Positions 1 through 6,772 are shown, counted from the first letter of the stretch. The stretch: 7,521 nt of DNA from an uncultured Atopobiaceae bacterium (GCA_905235165.1 CAJOKK010000071.1:1-7521); one strand, 5' to 3'. Numbers and translations are program-made. The notes: generated by a model not told the origin, from the sequence alone.

Positions 1-183
1 GGGTGAGGTCCCGATCATCACCCTACATATCGTCTGTCCGAGCGAGCGGAGCGAGCGAGTCCCGCAGCTGCCGCGCCGTAGCGACGAGCGTCCTTGCCGC
101 AGAGTTCACGCGGGGCCTTCCGCCCCGTTCCCTCCGCATGGCATCAAAAGTGAAATGAGTCAAAAAGGACTACGGTAACTGAC
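1..183. other. Left-edge non-coding stretch, no gene recognised
   Basis: No convincing gene is seen here. The stretch begins with a 6-bp inverted repeat (GGGTGA at 1-6, TCACCC at 18-23), followed by a GAGCGAGCG tandem duplication at 40-57. A GC hairpin follows at 111-127 (6-bp stem CGGGGC/GCCCCG, 5-nt loop) with no strong T tract on either side. Two plus-strand frames stay open across much of it, but both give low-complexity Arg/Ser/Pro-rich peptides without a start and ribosome-binding site, as GC-rich intergenic DNA often does. A gene ending just left of the window cannot be excluded. Confidence 0.6.
40..57. repeat. Perfect 9-bp tandem duplication (GAGCGAGCG x2)
   Basis: GAGCGAGCG occurs twice head to tail at 40-48 and 49-57, followed by AG. 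It is built of GAGC units and lies outside any recognised gene. It may be simple low-complexity DNA or part of a dispersed intergenic repeat. One window cannot separate these. Confidence 0.55.
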
Positions 184-186
184 TCA
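151..186 (-). terminator. Weak candidate terminator after the PHP gene
   Basis: Read on the minus strand, TGAGTCA (186-180) pairs with TGACTCA (162-156), a 7-bp stem around a 17-nt loop. The loop itself contains five Ts, and the stem is followed by TTTCACTTTT. The stem begins with the TGA stop codon of the PHP gene. The stem is AT-rich and the loop long, so this is much weaker than the hairpin after ftsH, although the location is right for ending the aminotransferase-PHP transcript. Confidence 0.3.
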
Positions 187-978
187 CCCGATGGCGGTGT
201 GGAGGATGTCGAGGAAGGCTTCGGCGGAGCGGCTGGCTACTAGCTCTTCGGGGAAGTCGATCGCGTCGAGAAGGGCCTCAGCCTTCTCGAAACGGCCAAC
301 AGCGCTCGAGATGTGCGCGTCAGTGTTCACGGCAATCGAACAGCCCAGCTCGGCACAGCGTCGTGCGATCTCTCGGCAACGTTCGTCGGACTTACCAGAG
401 TCGAAGCTATGCTCGTTTACCTCGATGAGCTTGTGGCGGTCGCGCGCGGCCTTCACCACGGTGTCTATGTCAAAGTCTAGGCCCGAGCGGCCCACGTGGC
501 CAAGAATCAGCACCTTGGGATGGTCGAGCGCCGCGACGTACATGCGCGTGATCTGCTCTCGCGTTGCGCCCTTCGTGAAGTCGGACGCATGGATGCTCGC
601 AACCGCGTAGTCGCAATGCTTCATCACCTTGTGCTGAAGCGTCTCGGGATTGGGCAGCTTATCGCCCGCAAGCGAATGCGTCACCATATAGTTGTGGCCA
701 TAGAGGTTGCCGTCGAGGTCAACGATATCGGCCTCGCAGCCATGCAGCAGCTTCACGCCGTGCCACTCGCGCGGCCAGATCTTCATGTTGACGAAGTACT
801 GGTAGTCTCGGATGTCGGGCTCGCCGTTGACCTCGGGATACACGAGCCTGGAGAAGTGATCGGCCGCGCCGTAGAGCTCAAGCCCACGCTCCGCCGCTGC
901 TCGCACGTTCTCCTCGATAGTCGAATACGCATGACGAGAGAAAAGTGTGTGCGTGTGAACGTCGCATAGGATGCGCAT
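184..978 (-). CDS. YcdX-like PHP-domain phosphoesterase/phosphatase
   Basis: This 264-residue protein carries the metal-binding motifs of the PHP superfamily, a TIM-barrel-like hydrolase fold with a trinuclear metal site. Visible are HTH (H8, H10), H16 in the HAYST motif, DH (D40, H41), H79 and E82 in LLHGCEAD, H130 in SIHASDF, H161 in GHVG, H190 in NEHSF, and D220 and H222 in NTDAH. The pattern and the MKIWPR and DAIDFP segments match E. coli YcdX-type phosphatases. The natural substrate is not known, and histidinol-phosphatase-like activity is the main alternative. At 264 aa it is slightly longer than YcdX (about 245). I chose the ATG at 978 because AAGGGAG sits 6 nt upstream. A GTG at 1041 would add 21 residues rich in Arg and Lys but has no ribosome-binding site. 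It lies 63 nt after the aminotransferase stop and is probably co-transcribed with it. No signal peptide, so probably cytoplasmic. Confidence 0.88.
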   Translation of the reverse strand: MRILCDVHTHTLFSRHAYSTIEENVRAAAERGLELYGAADHFSRLVYPEVNGEPDIRDYQYFVNMKIWPREWHGVKLLHGCEADIVDLDGNLYGHNYMVTHSLAGDKLPNPETLQHKVMKHCDYAVASIHASDFTKGATREQITRMYVAALDHPKVLILGHVGRSGLDFDIDTVVKAARDRHKLIEVNEHSFDSGKSDERCREIARRCAELGCSIAVNTDAHISSAVGRFEKAEALLDAIDFPEELVASRSAEAFLDILHTAIG

Positions 979-984
979 GGCGAG

Positions 985-991
985 CTCCCTT
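985..991 (-). promoter_or_regulatory. Ribosome-binding site that fixes the PHP start
   Basis: On the minus strand AAGGGAG is followed by a 6-nt spacer and then ATG at 978. The competing GTG at 1041 has only AGCAGTATCATTAA in front of it, so the site favours the shorter protein, which begins directly with the conserved first metal motif. Confidence 0.75.
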
Positions 992-1005
992 CGCGGTGAG
1001 GACTT

Positions 1006-1029
1006 GCGCCGCCGACGGGGCGACGGCGC
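1006..1029 (-). other. GC-rich intercistronic hairpin between aminotransferase and PHP genes
   Basis: On the minus strand GCGCCGTCG (1029-1021) can pair with CGGCGGCGC (1014-1006) around the 6-nt loop CCCCGT: nine base pairs, one of them a U-G wobble. It lies after the aminotransferase stop (1042) and 14 nt before the PHP ribosome-binding site. No T tract follows, so it is not a standard intrinsic terminator. It may protect or separate the upstream message, or slow ribosomes or polymerase. In GC-rich DNA it could also be chance. Confidence 0.45.
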
Positions 1030-1041
1030 CCGTTTCTTCAC

Positions 1042-2241
1042 TTAATGATACTGCTTGGCGAGCTTTTCCCACGCTGGCATAGAGTTAACGATGGTCTCGT
1101 AGCTCACGCAATAGCCAATGCGCACCCAGCCCTTGCAACCAAAGCTGTCGGAGGGCACGGGGAGAAGATCGAGGGCCTTGGCCTTCTCGAAGAATGCCTC
1201 AGCATCGGGTTCGGGTGACTTGACCCACAGGTAGAAGGCACCGTCGGGCTCGATGTACTCGTAGCCCAGACGGGTCAGCCCCTCGGTGAGCGCCTTGCGG
1301 TTGCGCGCGTAAGCCTCGACGTCGGAGGGGACGTCCACACAGTCGGCCAGGACGCGCTGGAAGATTGCCGGGGCGCAGACGAAGCCCAGCTTGCGACCGG
1401 CACCGGCTATAGCGAGCACCAGCTCGTCGTGCTCGGGATTGGTGGGCGGCACGAGCACCCAACCGATGCGCTCGCCCGGCAGGGAGAGCGACTTGCTGTA
1501 GGAGTAGCACACGATAGTGCGGTCGTAGATCGCCGGGTTCCAGGGAACCTCGGCACCGTAGGTGATCTCGCGGTAGGGCTCGTCGGAGATGAGGTAGATG
1601 GCCGTACCCAGCTCCTCGGAGCGCTCGCGCAGCACGGCGGCAAGGGCCTCGAGGTTAGCACGGGTATAGACGGAGCCCACGGGGTTGTTGGGGCTGTTGA
1701 TCACGATGGCCTTGGTGCGGGCGGTGATGGCGGCACGCACGGCCTCGGTGTCGATCTGGAAGGTAGCCTGATCTGCCAGGACCTCGACGCAGGTCGCACC
1801 CGAAGTCTCGATCCAGACGCGATACTCCGGGAAGTAGGGGGCAATGACGATGACCTCGTCACCCGGATTGACCAGGGCATGGAAGCTGATGGAGAGGGAC
1901 GCCGCGGCACCACAGGTAAGGTAGAGGTCGTCTGCGGAGGCAACGGGCGCACCCGCACACTCAGCCTGGAAGCGACGAGTCAGCGAGGCGGCCACGGCCT
2001 CACGCACCGGCGGCAGGCCGTTGGCAGGCGTATAGCCATGCAGCTGCACGGGCGGCAGGTCAAGCGAGCGCAGCAGGGACTGACGCACCTCCTCGGGCGC
2101 CGGGATGGACGGATTTCCCAGGGAGAAGTCAAAGACCTTCTCCTCACCCACCTCGGCCTTGCGCGCCTGGCCATAGGCAAAGATCTCGCGGATGGACGAC
2201 TTTGACGCACCGTACGCATAGCTCTTCTCGTTCACTGCCAT
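1042..2241 (-). CDS. PLP-dependent class I/II aminotransferase
   Basis: This 399-residue protein is a fold-type I aminotransferase of the aspartate aminotransferase superfamily, transferring an amino group between an amino acid and a 2-oxo acid through pyridoxal phosphate. The PLP lysine is K250 in SYSKSLSLPGERIG, with phosphate-contacting R258. SPNNP at 183-187 contains the conserved Asn, D220 (LISDEPY) should bind the pyridine nitrogen and Y223 the O3', and R374 in GWVRIGY should bind the substrate carboxylate. CGAAASL at 110-116 forms the phosphate-binding loop region. The length is normal. The substrate cannot be read from sequence, as aspartate, aromatic and alanine-type aminotransferases share these residues. 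The start ATG has AGGAG 7 nt upstream. The ribosome-binding site begins only 4 nt beyond the T tract of the ftsH terminator, so its transcription depends on readthrough or an unseen promoter. The PHP gene follows. Cytoplasmic. Confidence 0.92.
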   Translation of the reverse strand: MAVNEKSYAYGASKSSIREIFAYGQARKAEVGEEKVFDFSLGNPSIPAPEEVRQSLLRSLDLPPVQLHGYTPANGLPPVREAVAASLTRRFQAECAGAPVASADDLYLTCGAAASLSISFHALVNPGDEVIVIAPYFPEYRVWIETSGATCVEVLADQATFQIDTEAVRAAITARTKAIVINSPNNPVGSVYTRANLEALAAVLRERSEELGTAIYLISDEPYREITYGAEVPWNPAIYDRTIVCYSYSKSLSLPGERIGWVLVPPTNPEHDELVLAIAGAGRKLGFVCAPAIFQRVLADCVDVPSDVEAYARNRKALTEGLTRLGYEYIEPDGAFYLWVKSPEPDAEAFFEKAKALDLLPVPSDSFGCKGWVRIGYCVSYETIVNSMPAWEKLAKQYH

Positions 2242-2257
2242 CTTGCTTCTCCTCTCG

Positions 2258-2294
2258 AAAAGAAAGGCACACGGAAGCAGGTCTTCCGTGTGCC
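2258..2294 (-). terminator. Strong intrinsic terminator of the tilS-hpt-ftsH unit
   Basis: Read on the minus strand, GGCACACGGAAG (2294-2283) pairs perfectly over 12 bp with CTTCCGTGTGCC (2277-2266) around a 5-nt loop, and the stem is followed directly by TTTCTTTT (2265-2258). It begins 24 nt after the ftsH stop. On the plus strand the stem is followed by C-rich sequence with no T run, so it appears to work in one direction only. This is the best-supported regulatory element in the window. Confidence 0.88.
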
Positions 2295-2318
2295 CTCTGT
2301 CATTGCTGTGCCTGCAAG

Positions 2319-4496
2319 CTACTCGGCCTTGGTCTCGTTGGCAGGTTTGGTCTCGCCAGCGGTCGCGGGTTCGTCGGTGCCTTCTGCCTCGTTGGCGGCG
2401 TCGGCGCCGTCGGCAGCCTCGGCAGCTTCGGGCTCGCTCTTGTCAGCAAGCCGAGGCGCGTTGCGGTTGGCCGCCTGCTCAGGATGGGCCTTGGCGAACT
2501 CCTCCCAGCGGTCATCCAGAAGCGCGTCGACGGCCTCGCCCTCGACGGTCTCGCGTGCGAGCAGGACCTCGGCCATGGTCTCCATCTGCTTACGACGCTC
2601 TTCGAGCACGGTCTTGGCGCGGGCGTGGGCCTCACGCATGATGCGCTCGACCTCGTCGTCAATGCGCTTGGAGGTCTCGGCGGAATAGTCCTGGTGACTC
2701 GCGTAGTCGCGGCCGAGGAAGACTTCGTGGTTTGCCTCGCCGAAAACCTGGGCGCCGAGCTCATCGCTCATGCCATAGCGCGTGACCATCTCGCGCGCGA
2801 TCTTGGTGGCGCGCTCGAGGTCGTTGGACGCACCGGTGGTGATGTCCTTGCAGAAGAGCTCCTCGGCCGTGCGACCAGCCAAGAAGACCGCGATCTGGTC
2901 GAGCATGCCGTCGCGCGTGTCGAGGAAGTGGTCCTCTTCGGGCACCTGCATGGTGTAGCCGAGCGCCTGACCGCGCGCGATGATCGAGATCTTGTGCACC
3001 GGGTCGGAGTTCTCGAGCACGTGACCCACCAGGGCGTGGCCGCTCTCATGATAGGCGATGGTAGTGCGCTCGCGCTCCGTGATCACGCGGCTCTTGCGCT
3101 CCGGGCCGGCCACGACACGCTCCATGGCCTCCTCGATCTCGCTCGAGGAGATGCTGTCCTTCTTGCGACGGGCGGCGAGAAGCGCTGCCTCGTTCATGAG
3201 GTTGGCAAGGTCGGCACCCGAGAAGCCCGGAGTCAGCTGAGCGATACGCTCGAAGTCGATGCTCTCGTCGAGCGGCTTGTCCTCACTGTGGACGCGCAGG
3301 ATCTTCTCGCGACCATTGAGGTCGGGACGGTCAACCGTCACCTGACGGTCAAAGCGGCCCGGACGCAGGAGGGCCGGATCGAGGATGTCGGGACGGTTGG
3401 TGGCAGCGATGAGAATAACCGTCTGATTGTCCTCAAAGCCGTCCATCTCAACGAGCAGCTGGTTGAGGGTCTGCTCGCGCTCGTCATGACCGCCACCCAC
3501 GCCGGCACCACGCTGACGGCCCACGGCGTCGATCTCGTCGATAAAGATGATGGAGGGAGCCTCCTCCTTGGCCTGCTTGAAGAGGTCGCGCACGCGGGAG
3601 GCACCCACGCCCACGAACATCTCAACGAAGTCGGAGCCACTGATGGAGAAGAAAGGCACGCCCGCCTCGCCGGCAACCGCCTTGGCTAGCAGGGTCTTGC
3701 CCGTTCCCGGAGGGCCTACCAGCAGCACGCCGCGCGGAATCTTGGCGCCCATCTTGCGGTAGCGCTCGGGTTCGGTGAGGAAGTCCTTGATCTCCTGCAG
3801 CTCCTCGACGGCCTCCTCAATGCCCGCCACGTCGTCGAACTTGACCTTGGGACGCGACTCCTCGCTCGTGCGCGCGTGCTCCGCGCGGCCAAAGCCCATG
3901 GTGCGGCTGTTTTGGCCGTTGACCTGGCGCATGAAGTAGAGCAGAGCGCCGACCACGACAACCGTCGGCACGATGGTGGCCAAGACGGTCTCCCAGAGCT
4001 CGAAGTCCGAGTTATCGATCCTGAAGATCGTCTTGGGATGCGCGGCCATGAGTATCTGCAGGGTGTCGCTGCCCACGTACTCGCTCTTGAACTTCACGGC
4101 CTTGCTCTCGTCACCCACGTCACGCCCGTCGGGGTAATAGGTTCCCGTGAGCTCGCCGGTGTGCACGTGGTAGGTCACGTCCTTGACGCGGTCCTCCTCG
4201 ACAGCCGACACGAAGGAGTTCGTGGCGATCGAGACCGTATCTCCCTTGGTGGCGGTCTTGATGTAGCCGCGCATCGTATAGGAAACGAGCATGGCAATGA
4301 GGATGGCCGAAAGCGCGACCTGCCAGGTCACCGGCTTCTTCGGCGAGCCGGGCTTGCCCTTCTCGCCTGCGCCGGGAACGGGCGGCTGCCCCTCCTGCCG
4401 GGTGTTCTTCTCGTCCTGCTGCTTCTTCTCACCTCCGAAGCTACCCTCGGGAGGCATCGGCCCCTTCTTTTCTTGCTGCTGATTGTTATCTGACAC
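2319..4496 (-). CDS. ftsH: ATP-dependent zinc metalloprotease FtsH
   Basis: FtsH is a hexameric membrane-anchored AAA+ protease that extracts and degrades misassembled membrane proteins and short-lived regulators. In this 725-residue protein, residues 1-55 are a polar Gln/Glu/Lys/Gly/Pro-rich cytoplasmic head. Membrane segments lie near 56-75 and 171-189 with an external domain of about 95 residues between them. The AAA+ module shows Walker A GPPGTGKT (261-268), the pore motif MFVG (293-296), Walker B IIFIDE (316-321), and the second region of homology with ATNRPD and LLRPGRFDR (Arg fingers). The zinc site is HESGH (483-487), with D559 in GASNDLE as third ligand. The last 50 residues or so are an acidic Ala/Glu-rich tail. 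It is longer than E. coli FtsH (644 aa) because of the two ends. The GTG at 4496 is chosen since AAGGAG lies 7 nt upstream. An earlier in-frame GTG at 4514 lacks a site. It is the last gene of the unit before the terminator. Confidence 0.97.
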   Translation of the reverse strand: MSDNNQQQEKKGPMPPEGSFGGEKKQQDEKNTRQEGQPPVPGAGEKGKPGSPKKPVTWQVALSAILIAMLVSYTMRGYIKTATKGDTVSIATNSFVSAVEEDRVKDVTYHVHTGELTGTYYPDGRDVGDESKAVKFKSEYVGSDTLQILMAAHPKTIFRIDNSDFELWETVLATIVPTVVVVGALLYFMRQVNGQNSRTMGFGRAEHARTSEESRPKVKFDDVAGIEEAVEELQEIKDFLTEPERYRKMGAKIPRGVLLVGPPGTGKTLLAKAVAGEAGVPFFSISGSDFVEMFVGVGASRVRDLFKQAKEEAPSIIFIDEIDAVGRQRGAGVGGGHDEREQTLNQLLVEMDGFEDNQTVILIAATNRPDILDPALLRPGRFDRQVTVDRPDLNGREKILRVHSEDKPLDESIDFERIAQLTPGFSGADLANLMNEAALLAARRKKDSISSSEIEEAMERVVAGPERKSRVITERERTTIAYHESGHALVGHVLENSDPVHKISIIARGQALGYTMQVPEEDHFLDTRDGMLDQIAVFLAGRTAEELFCKDITTGASNDLERATKIAREMVTRYGMSDELGAQVFGEANHEVFLGRDYASHQDYSAETSKRIDDEVERIMREAHARAKTVLEERRKQMETMAEVLLARETVEGEAVDALLDDRWEEFAKAHPEQAANRNAPRLADKSEPEAAEAADGADAANEAEGTDEPATAGETKPANETKAE

Positions 4497-4503
4497 GTGT
4501 AGG

Positions 4504-4509
4504 CTCCTT
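4504..4509 (-). promoter_or_regulatory. Ribosome-binding site that fixes the ftsH GTG start
   Basis: AAGGAG on the minus strand, then 7 nt, then GTG at 4496. It lies inside the reading frame of the longer candidate beginning with GTG at 4514, which has no purine-rich site in front. The protein therefore most likely begins with the SDNNQQQ segment. Confidence 0.75.
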
Positions 4510-4537
4510 GCCACAATGGCGCCGTGCGGCGCGGCTT

Positions 4538-5086
4538 TTAGCTGTCGTATACCTCATGCTTGAGCACGCCGATGTAGGGAAGGTTGCGGTAGTGCTCCTG
4601 GTAATCAAGGCCGTAGCCAACGATAAACTCGTCGGGGATGGTGGTGCCAACGTAGCGCGGCTCGACGGCGGCCACGCGGTTGGGCGTTTCCTTGACGGAG
4701 AAGGCCGCGATGGAGATGGAGGCACAGCCGCGCTCGCGAAGCATGCCCATAATGTGCTTGAGCGTCAGGCCCGAGTCGAGGATGTCCTCCGCAATGATGA
4801 CGTGACGTCCCTCGACATCGGTTTCGAGGTCTTTGAGAATGCGCAGCACGCCCGTGCTCTTCGTGCCACCCAGATAGCTCGTTGCGGCCATGAAGTCGAT
4901 CTCGCAGGGAATCGTGATGGCGCGCAGCAGGTCGGCGGTATAGACGAAGGCGCCGCGCAAGACGCACACGAGAAGCGGGTCTTTATCTGCATAGTCACGC
5001 GAGATCTCGGCACCGATGCGCTGCACGATCTGCTGAATCTCTTGCTCGCTTATGAGCACTCTTTCTATATCGGGGTGCAAGTCCAT
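4538..5086 (-). CDS. hpt: Hypoxanthine phosphoribosyltransferase
   Basis: The enzyme salvages hypoxanthine, and usually guanine, by joining it to PRPP to give IMP or GMP and pyrophosphate, in the cytoplasm. The 182 residues match the usual family length. The PRPP-binding motif is at 96-109 (VIIAEDILDSGLTL), containing E100, D101 and D104. LRG at 43-45 is the pyrophosphate-binding loop, K132 in VKETPNR contacts the purine, and PDEFIVGYGLDY (151-162) forms the purine pocket and metal site with D161. The flexible loop carries SYLGGTKSTG. The ATG has AAGAGGAG 6 nt upstream. It starts 34 nt after tilS ends and ends 41 nt before ftsH starts, consistent with one operon. In Bacillus subtilis TilS and this enzyme have been reported to act together on ftsH expression. 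Whether that applies here is unknown. Confidence 0.95.
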   Translation of the reverse strand: MDLHPDIERVLISEQEIQQIVQRIGAEISRDYADKDPLLVCVLRGAFVYTADLLRAITIPCEIDFMAATSYLGGTKSTGVLRILKDLETDVEGRHVIIAEDILDSGLTLKHIMGMLRERGCASISIAAFSVKETPNRVAAVEPRYVGTTIPDEFIVGYGLDYQEHYRNLPYIGVLKHEVYDS

Positions 5087-5120
5087 GGGTCTCTCCTCTT
5101 ATAGCTGGCCACTTTGCGGC

Positions 5121-6659
5121 CTAGCCATGGTTGTGCATAGTAAAAGACAATTCTAGCAGCAGCTTCGATGCAGGCTGGCAACAGGCGCGTTCATCTGGAC
5201 GAATTCCGGCAACCCACACGACGCGACCACGCGGAGAGGTGCGCACGATGGGCACCTTCGCACGGTCTGCTGCGGGGACCTTTGCCTCATTCAGGAGGTC
5301 AGAGAGCTTCTTTGACTGCCCATGCATACCAAAGGGGCAGAGCACGTCGCCCGGTGCGGCGCTGTCCACCCAGAGAAGGCCGCCGAGCGAGGCGTCGATG
5401 CCACAGGCCGCTGCATCGAGAAGAACGGAGAGGCCCTCCCACTCCAGCGCATGCGCGCGGGCGAGGTCAGCGGCGCGCGAACCGGCCGGGACTTCCACCA
5501 GGCGTGCCGTCAGGCGTCGGCCGTCTGTGAGCTCTAGGCTGCCGGTCTTCTCGTCATGGTCTGCCAGGCCCGGAACCTCCAGCCAGCCCTGGTGGGCATC
5601 TTGGCCCTCGGCGGCCGCACGAATGAAGAGCAGGCCGTACTCAACGCGTGCGTCGACGTCCATGGGAAGGGTTGCCGAGCCGTGACCCGCCGCGACAAGC
5701 GTGAGCACGGCGGCGATGTGGCGGGCCTCGAGGCGGGCCGCCGGGCAGACGGCGAGCAGGGCGGAGCGAACCACGCGGCGGGCGATGGCTACCTCCGTTG
5801 CGGCCAGGCGCACGGCATCGAGGGCAACCATGCCCTCGGACTCACGACGGAGCAGGTCTCGATAGGCGCGGGCGGAGACCTGCGTCATGTAGGCGTCTTC
5901 GTCGGAGAGGATGTCGCAGGTGAAGGAAAGGCTCGAGATGACGCGCGGGTTTCTGCGCTCGATGACGGGCATGACCTCATGGCGAACGAAGGAACGCAGG
6001 TAGCGGGTGTCGCTGTTGGTGTCGTCCTCGCGCCAGACGATGCCGCGCATGCGCAGCAGGTCGCAGAGGTCTTCGTGCGTGCGGTCAAGCAGGGGACGCA
6101 CGATGCGGTTGCGGCGGCGCGGGATTGACGACAAGCCCGCGGGACCCGTACCGCGCACGGCGTTCATGAAGAAGGTCTCGGCCCGGTCGTTGGCCGTATG
6201 GGCCGTGAGGATGCGCGCGGCTGAGCGCGGCGTGCCGAGCTCTTCGGAGAGCCTGTTGGCCAGCTCAGCTGCAGCGGCATAGCGTACTTCTCGGCCGGCG
6301 TTCTCCATGTTCTCGCCGCGCTCGGAGGCGAGGGCGGCCACGTCGACGCGGATAACCGTACAGGGGATGCCAAAGCGGTCGGCCAGGCCGCGGACGAACT
6401 CCTCGTCCTCCTCGGCATCTAAGCCTCGTAGCTGGTGATTTACGTGCAGCACGTGCAGGCGTTCGCGAGCAATGCGGGCTTCTCCGCGGCCGTCGTCAAT
6501 GTCGAGCGTCGAGTTGGCAGCGAGCCAGAGCAGCGCTGTTGAGTCGGCACCACCCGAGACCATGAGCACCACCGGGGCGCCCGACTCGACGTCGTGGTGT
6601 CCCGAGGGGCGCTCAAAGCGCGATTCGTTTGTTCCGTATCGTTTTGAAACGTTGGGCAT
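5121..6659 (-). CDS. tilS: tRNA(Ile)-lysidine synthetase
   Basis: TilS uses ATP and lysine to convert cytidine 34 of tRNA-Ile(CAU) to lysidine, so the tRNA reads AUA as isoleucine and is no longer charged with methionine. The enzyme is normally essential. In this 512-residue protein the N-type ATP pyrophosphatase loop SGGADS is at 35-40, followed by HVNHQLRG (72-79) and AHTANDRAET (153-162), with RGTGPAGLSSIPRRR, REDDTNSDTRY and RSFVRHEVMP after it, all conserved in the catalytic domain. A helical middle region follows, and the C-terminal domain contains CPFGMHGQSKKLSDLL near 441-456. The ATG at 6659 is chosen because AAGGGAG lies 4 nt upstream. A GTG at 6698 would add 13 residues without a convincing site. 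It is the first gene of the tilS-hpt-ftsH unit and is divergent from the metallo-hydrolase gene. Confidence 0.94.
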   Translation of the reverse strand: MPNVSKRYGTNESRFERPSGHHDVESGAPVVLMVSGGADSTALLWLAANSTLDIDDGRGEARIARERLHVLHVNHQLRGLDAEEDEEFVRGLADRFGIPCTVIRVDVAALASERGENMENAGREVRYAAAAELANRLSEELGTPRSAARILTAHTANDRAETFFMNAVRGTGPAGLSSIPRRRNRIVRPLLDRTHEDLCDLLRMRGIVWREDDTNSDTRYLRSFVRHEVMPVIERRNPRVISSLSFTCDILSDEDAYMTQVSARAYRDLLRRESEGMVALDAVRLAATEVAIARRVVRSALLAVCPAARLEARHIAAVLTLVAAGHGSATLPMDVDARVEYGLLFIRAAAEGQDAHQGWLEVPGLADHDEKTGSLELTDGRRLTARLVEVPAGSRAADLARAHALEWEGLSVLLDAAACGIDASLGGLLWVDSAAPGDVLCPFGMHGQSKKLSDLLNEAKVPAADRAKVPIVRTSPRGRVVWVAGIRPDERACCQPASKLLLELSFTMHNHG

Positions 6660-6772
6660 AGCACTCCCTTCGCAGGTGTAGTGTACGCCAAGGCACACGA
6701 AACGGCACGTCGCGCCCTTGAAGCGGCGGCGGGCAGCGGCCCGCGCGGCCGACCACGGCTGAAAGGTTTTGC
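6660..6772. promoter_or_regulatory. Divergent promoter region between tilS and the metallo-hydrolase gene
   Basis: This 113-bp gap lies between two genes that start back to back, so it should hold promoters for both. On the minus strand TACACT (6685-6680) is the best -10-like hexamer for tilS, but no good -35 lies 16-18 nt before it and it would leave a leader of only about 13 nt. No clear plus-strand promoter is seen. The half nearest the metallo-hydrolase is very GC-rich and includes a 6-bp hairpin (GCGGGC 6729-6734, GCCCGC 6739-6744, 4-nt loop). The GAAAGG at 6761-6766 is a likely ribosome-binding site, 6 nt before ATG 6773. Confidence 0.4.
6664..6670 (-). promoter_or_regulatory. Ribosome-binding site that decides the tilS start
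   Basis: AAGGGAG on the minus strand stands 4 nt before ATG 6659, a slightly short spacing. The same heptamer precedes the PHP gene. It supports ATG 6659 over the upstream GTG at 6698. Confidence 0.6.

Noticed and set aside
23..139. Small minus-strand open frame of 38 residues in the left non-coding stretch
   Set aside because: There is no purine-rich site before its ATG and no recognisable content, and such frames are common by chance in this GC range.
1429..2205. Plus-strand open frame (258 codons) opposite the aminotransferase
   Set aside because: The sense strand encodes a complete aminotransferase with all catalytic residues, while the antisense peptide is Gly/Asp/His-rich without motifs.
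2202..3689. Long plus-strand open frame (495 codons) opposite ftsH
   Set aside because: It lies antisense to the unmistakable AAA+ and protease domains of FtsH, shows no recognisable motif, and has no ribosome-binding site I can see. Long antisense frames are expected opposite GC-rich genes.
4518..4533. Small GC hairpin (5-bp stem) between hpt and ftsH
   Set aside because: The stem is short and no T tract follows on the transcribed strand, so it is neither a terminator nor clearly a regulatory element.
5098..5103. TATAAG as a -10 box for a separate hpt promoter
   Set aside because: It overlaps the ribosome-binding site region, would put the start site inside that site, and lacks a -35 partner.
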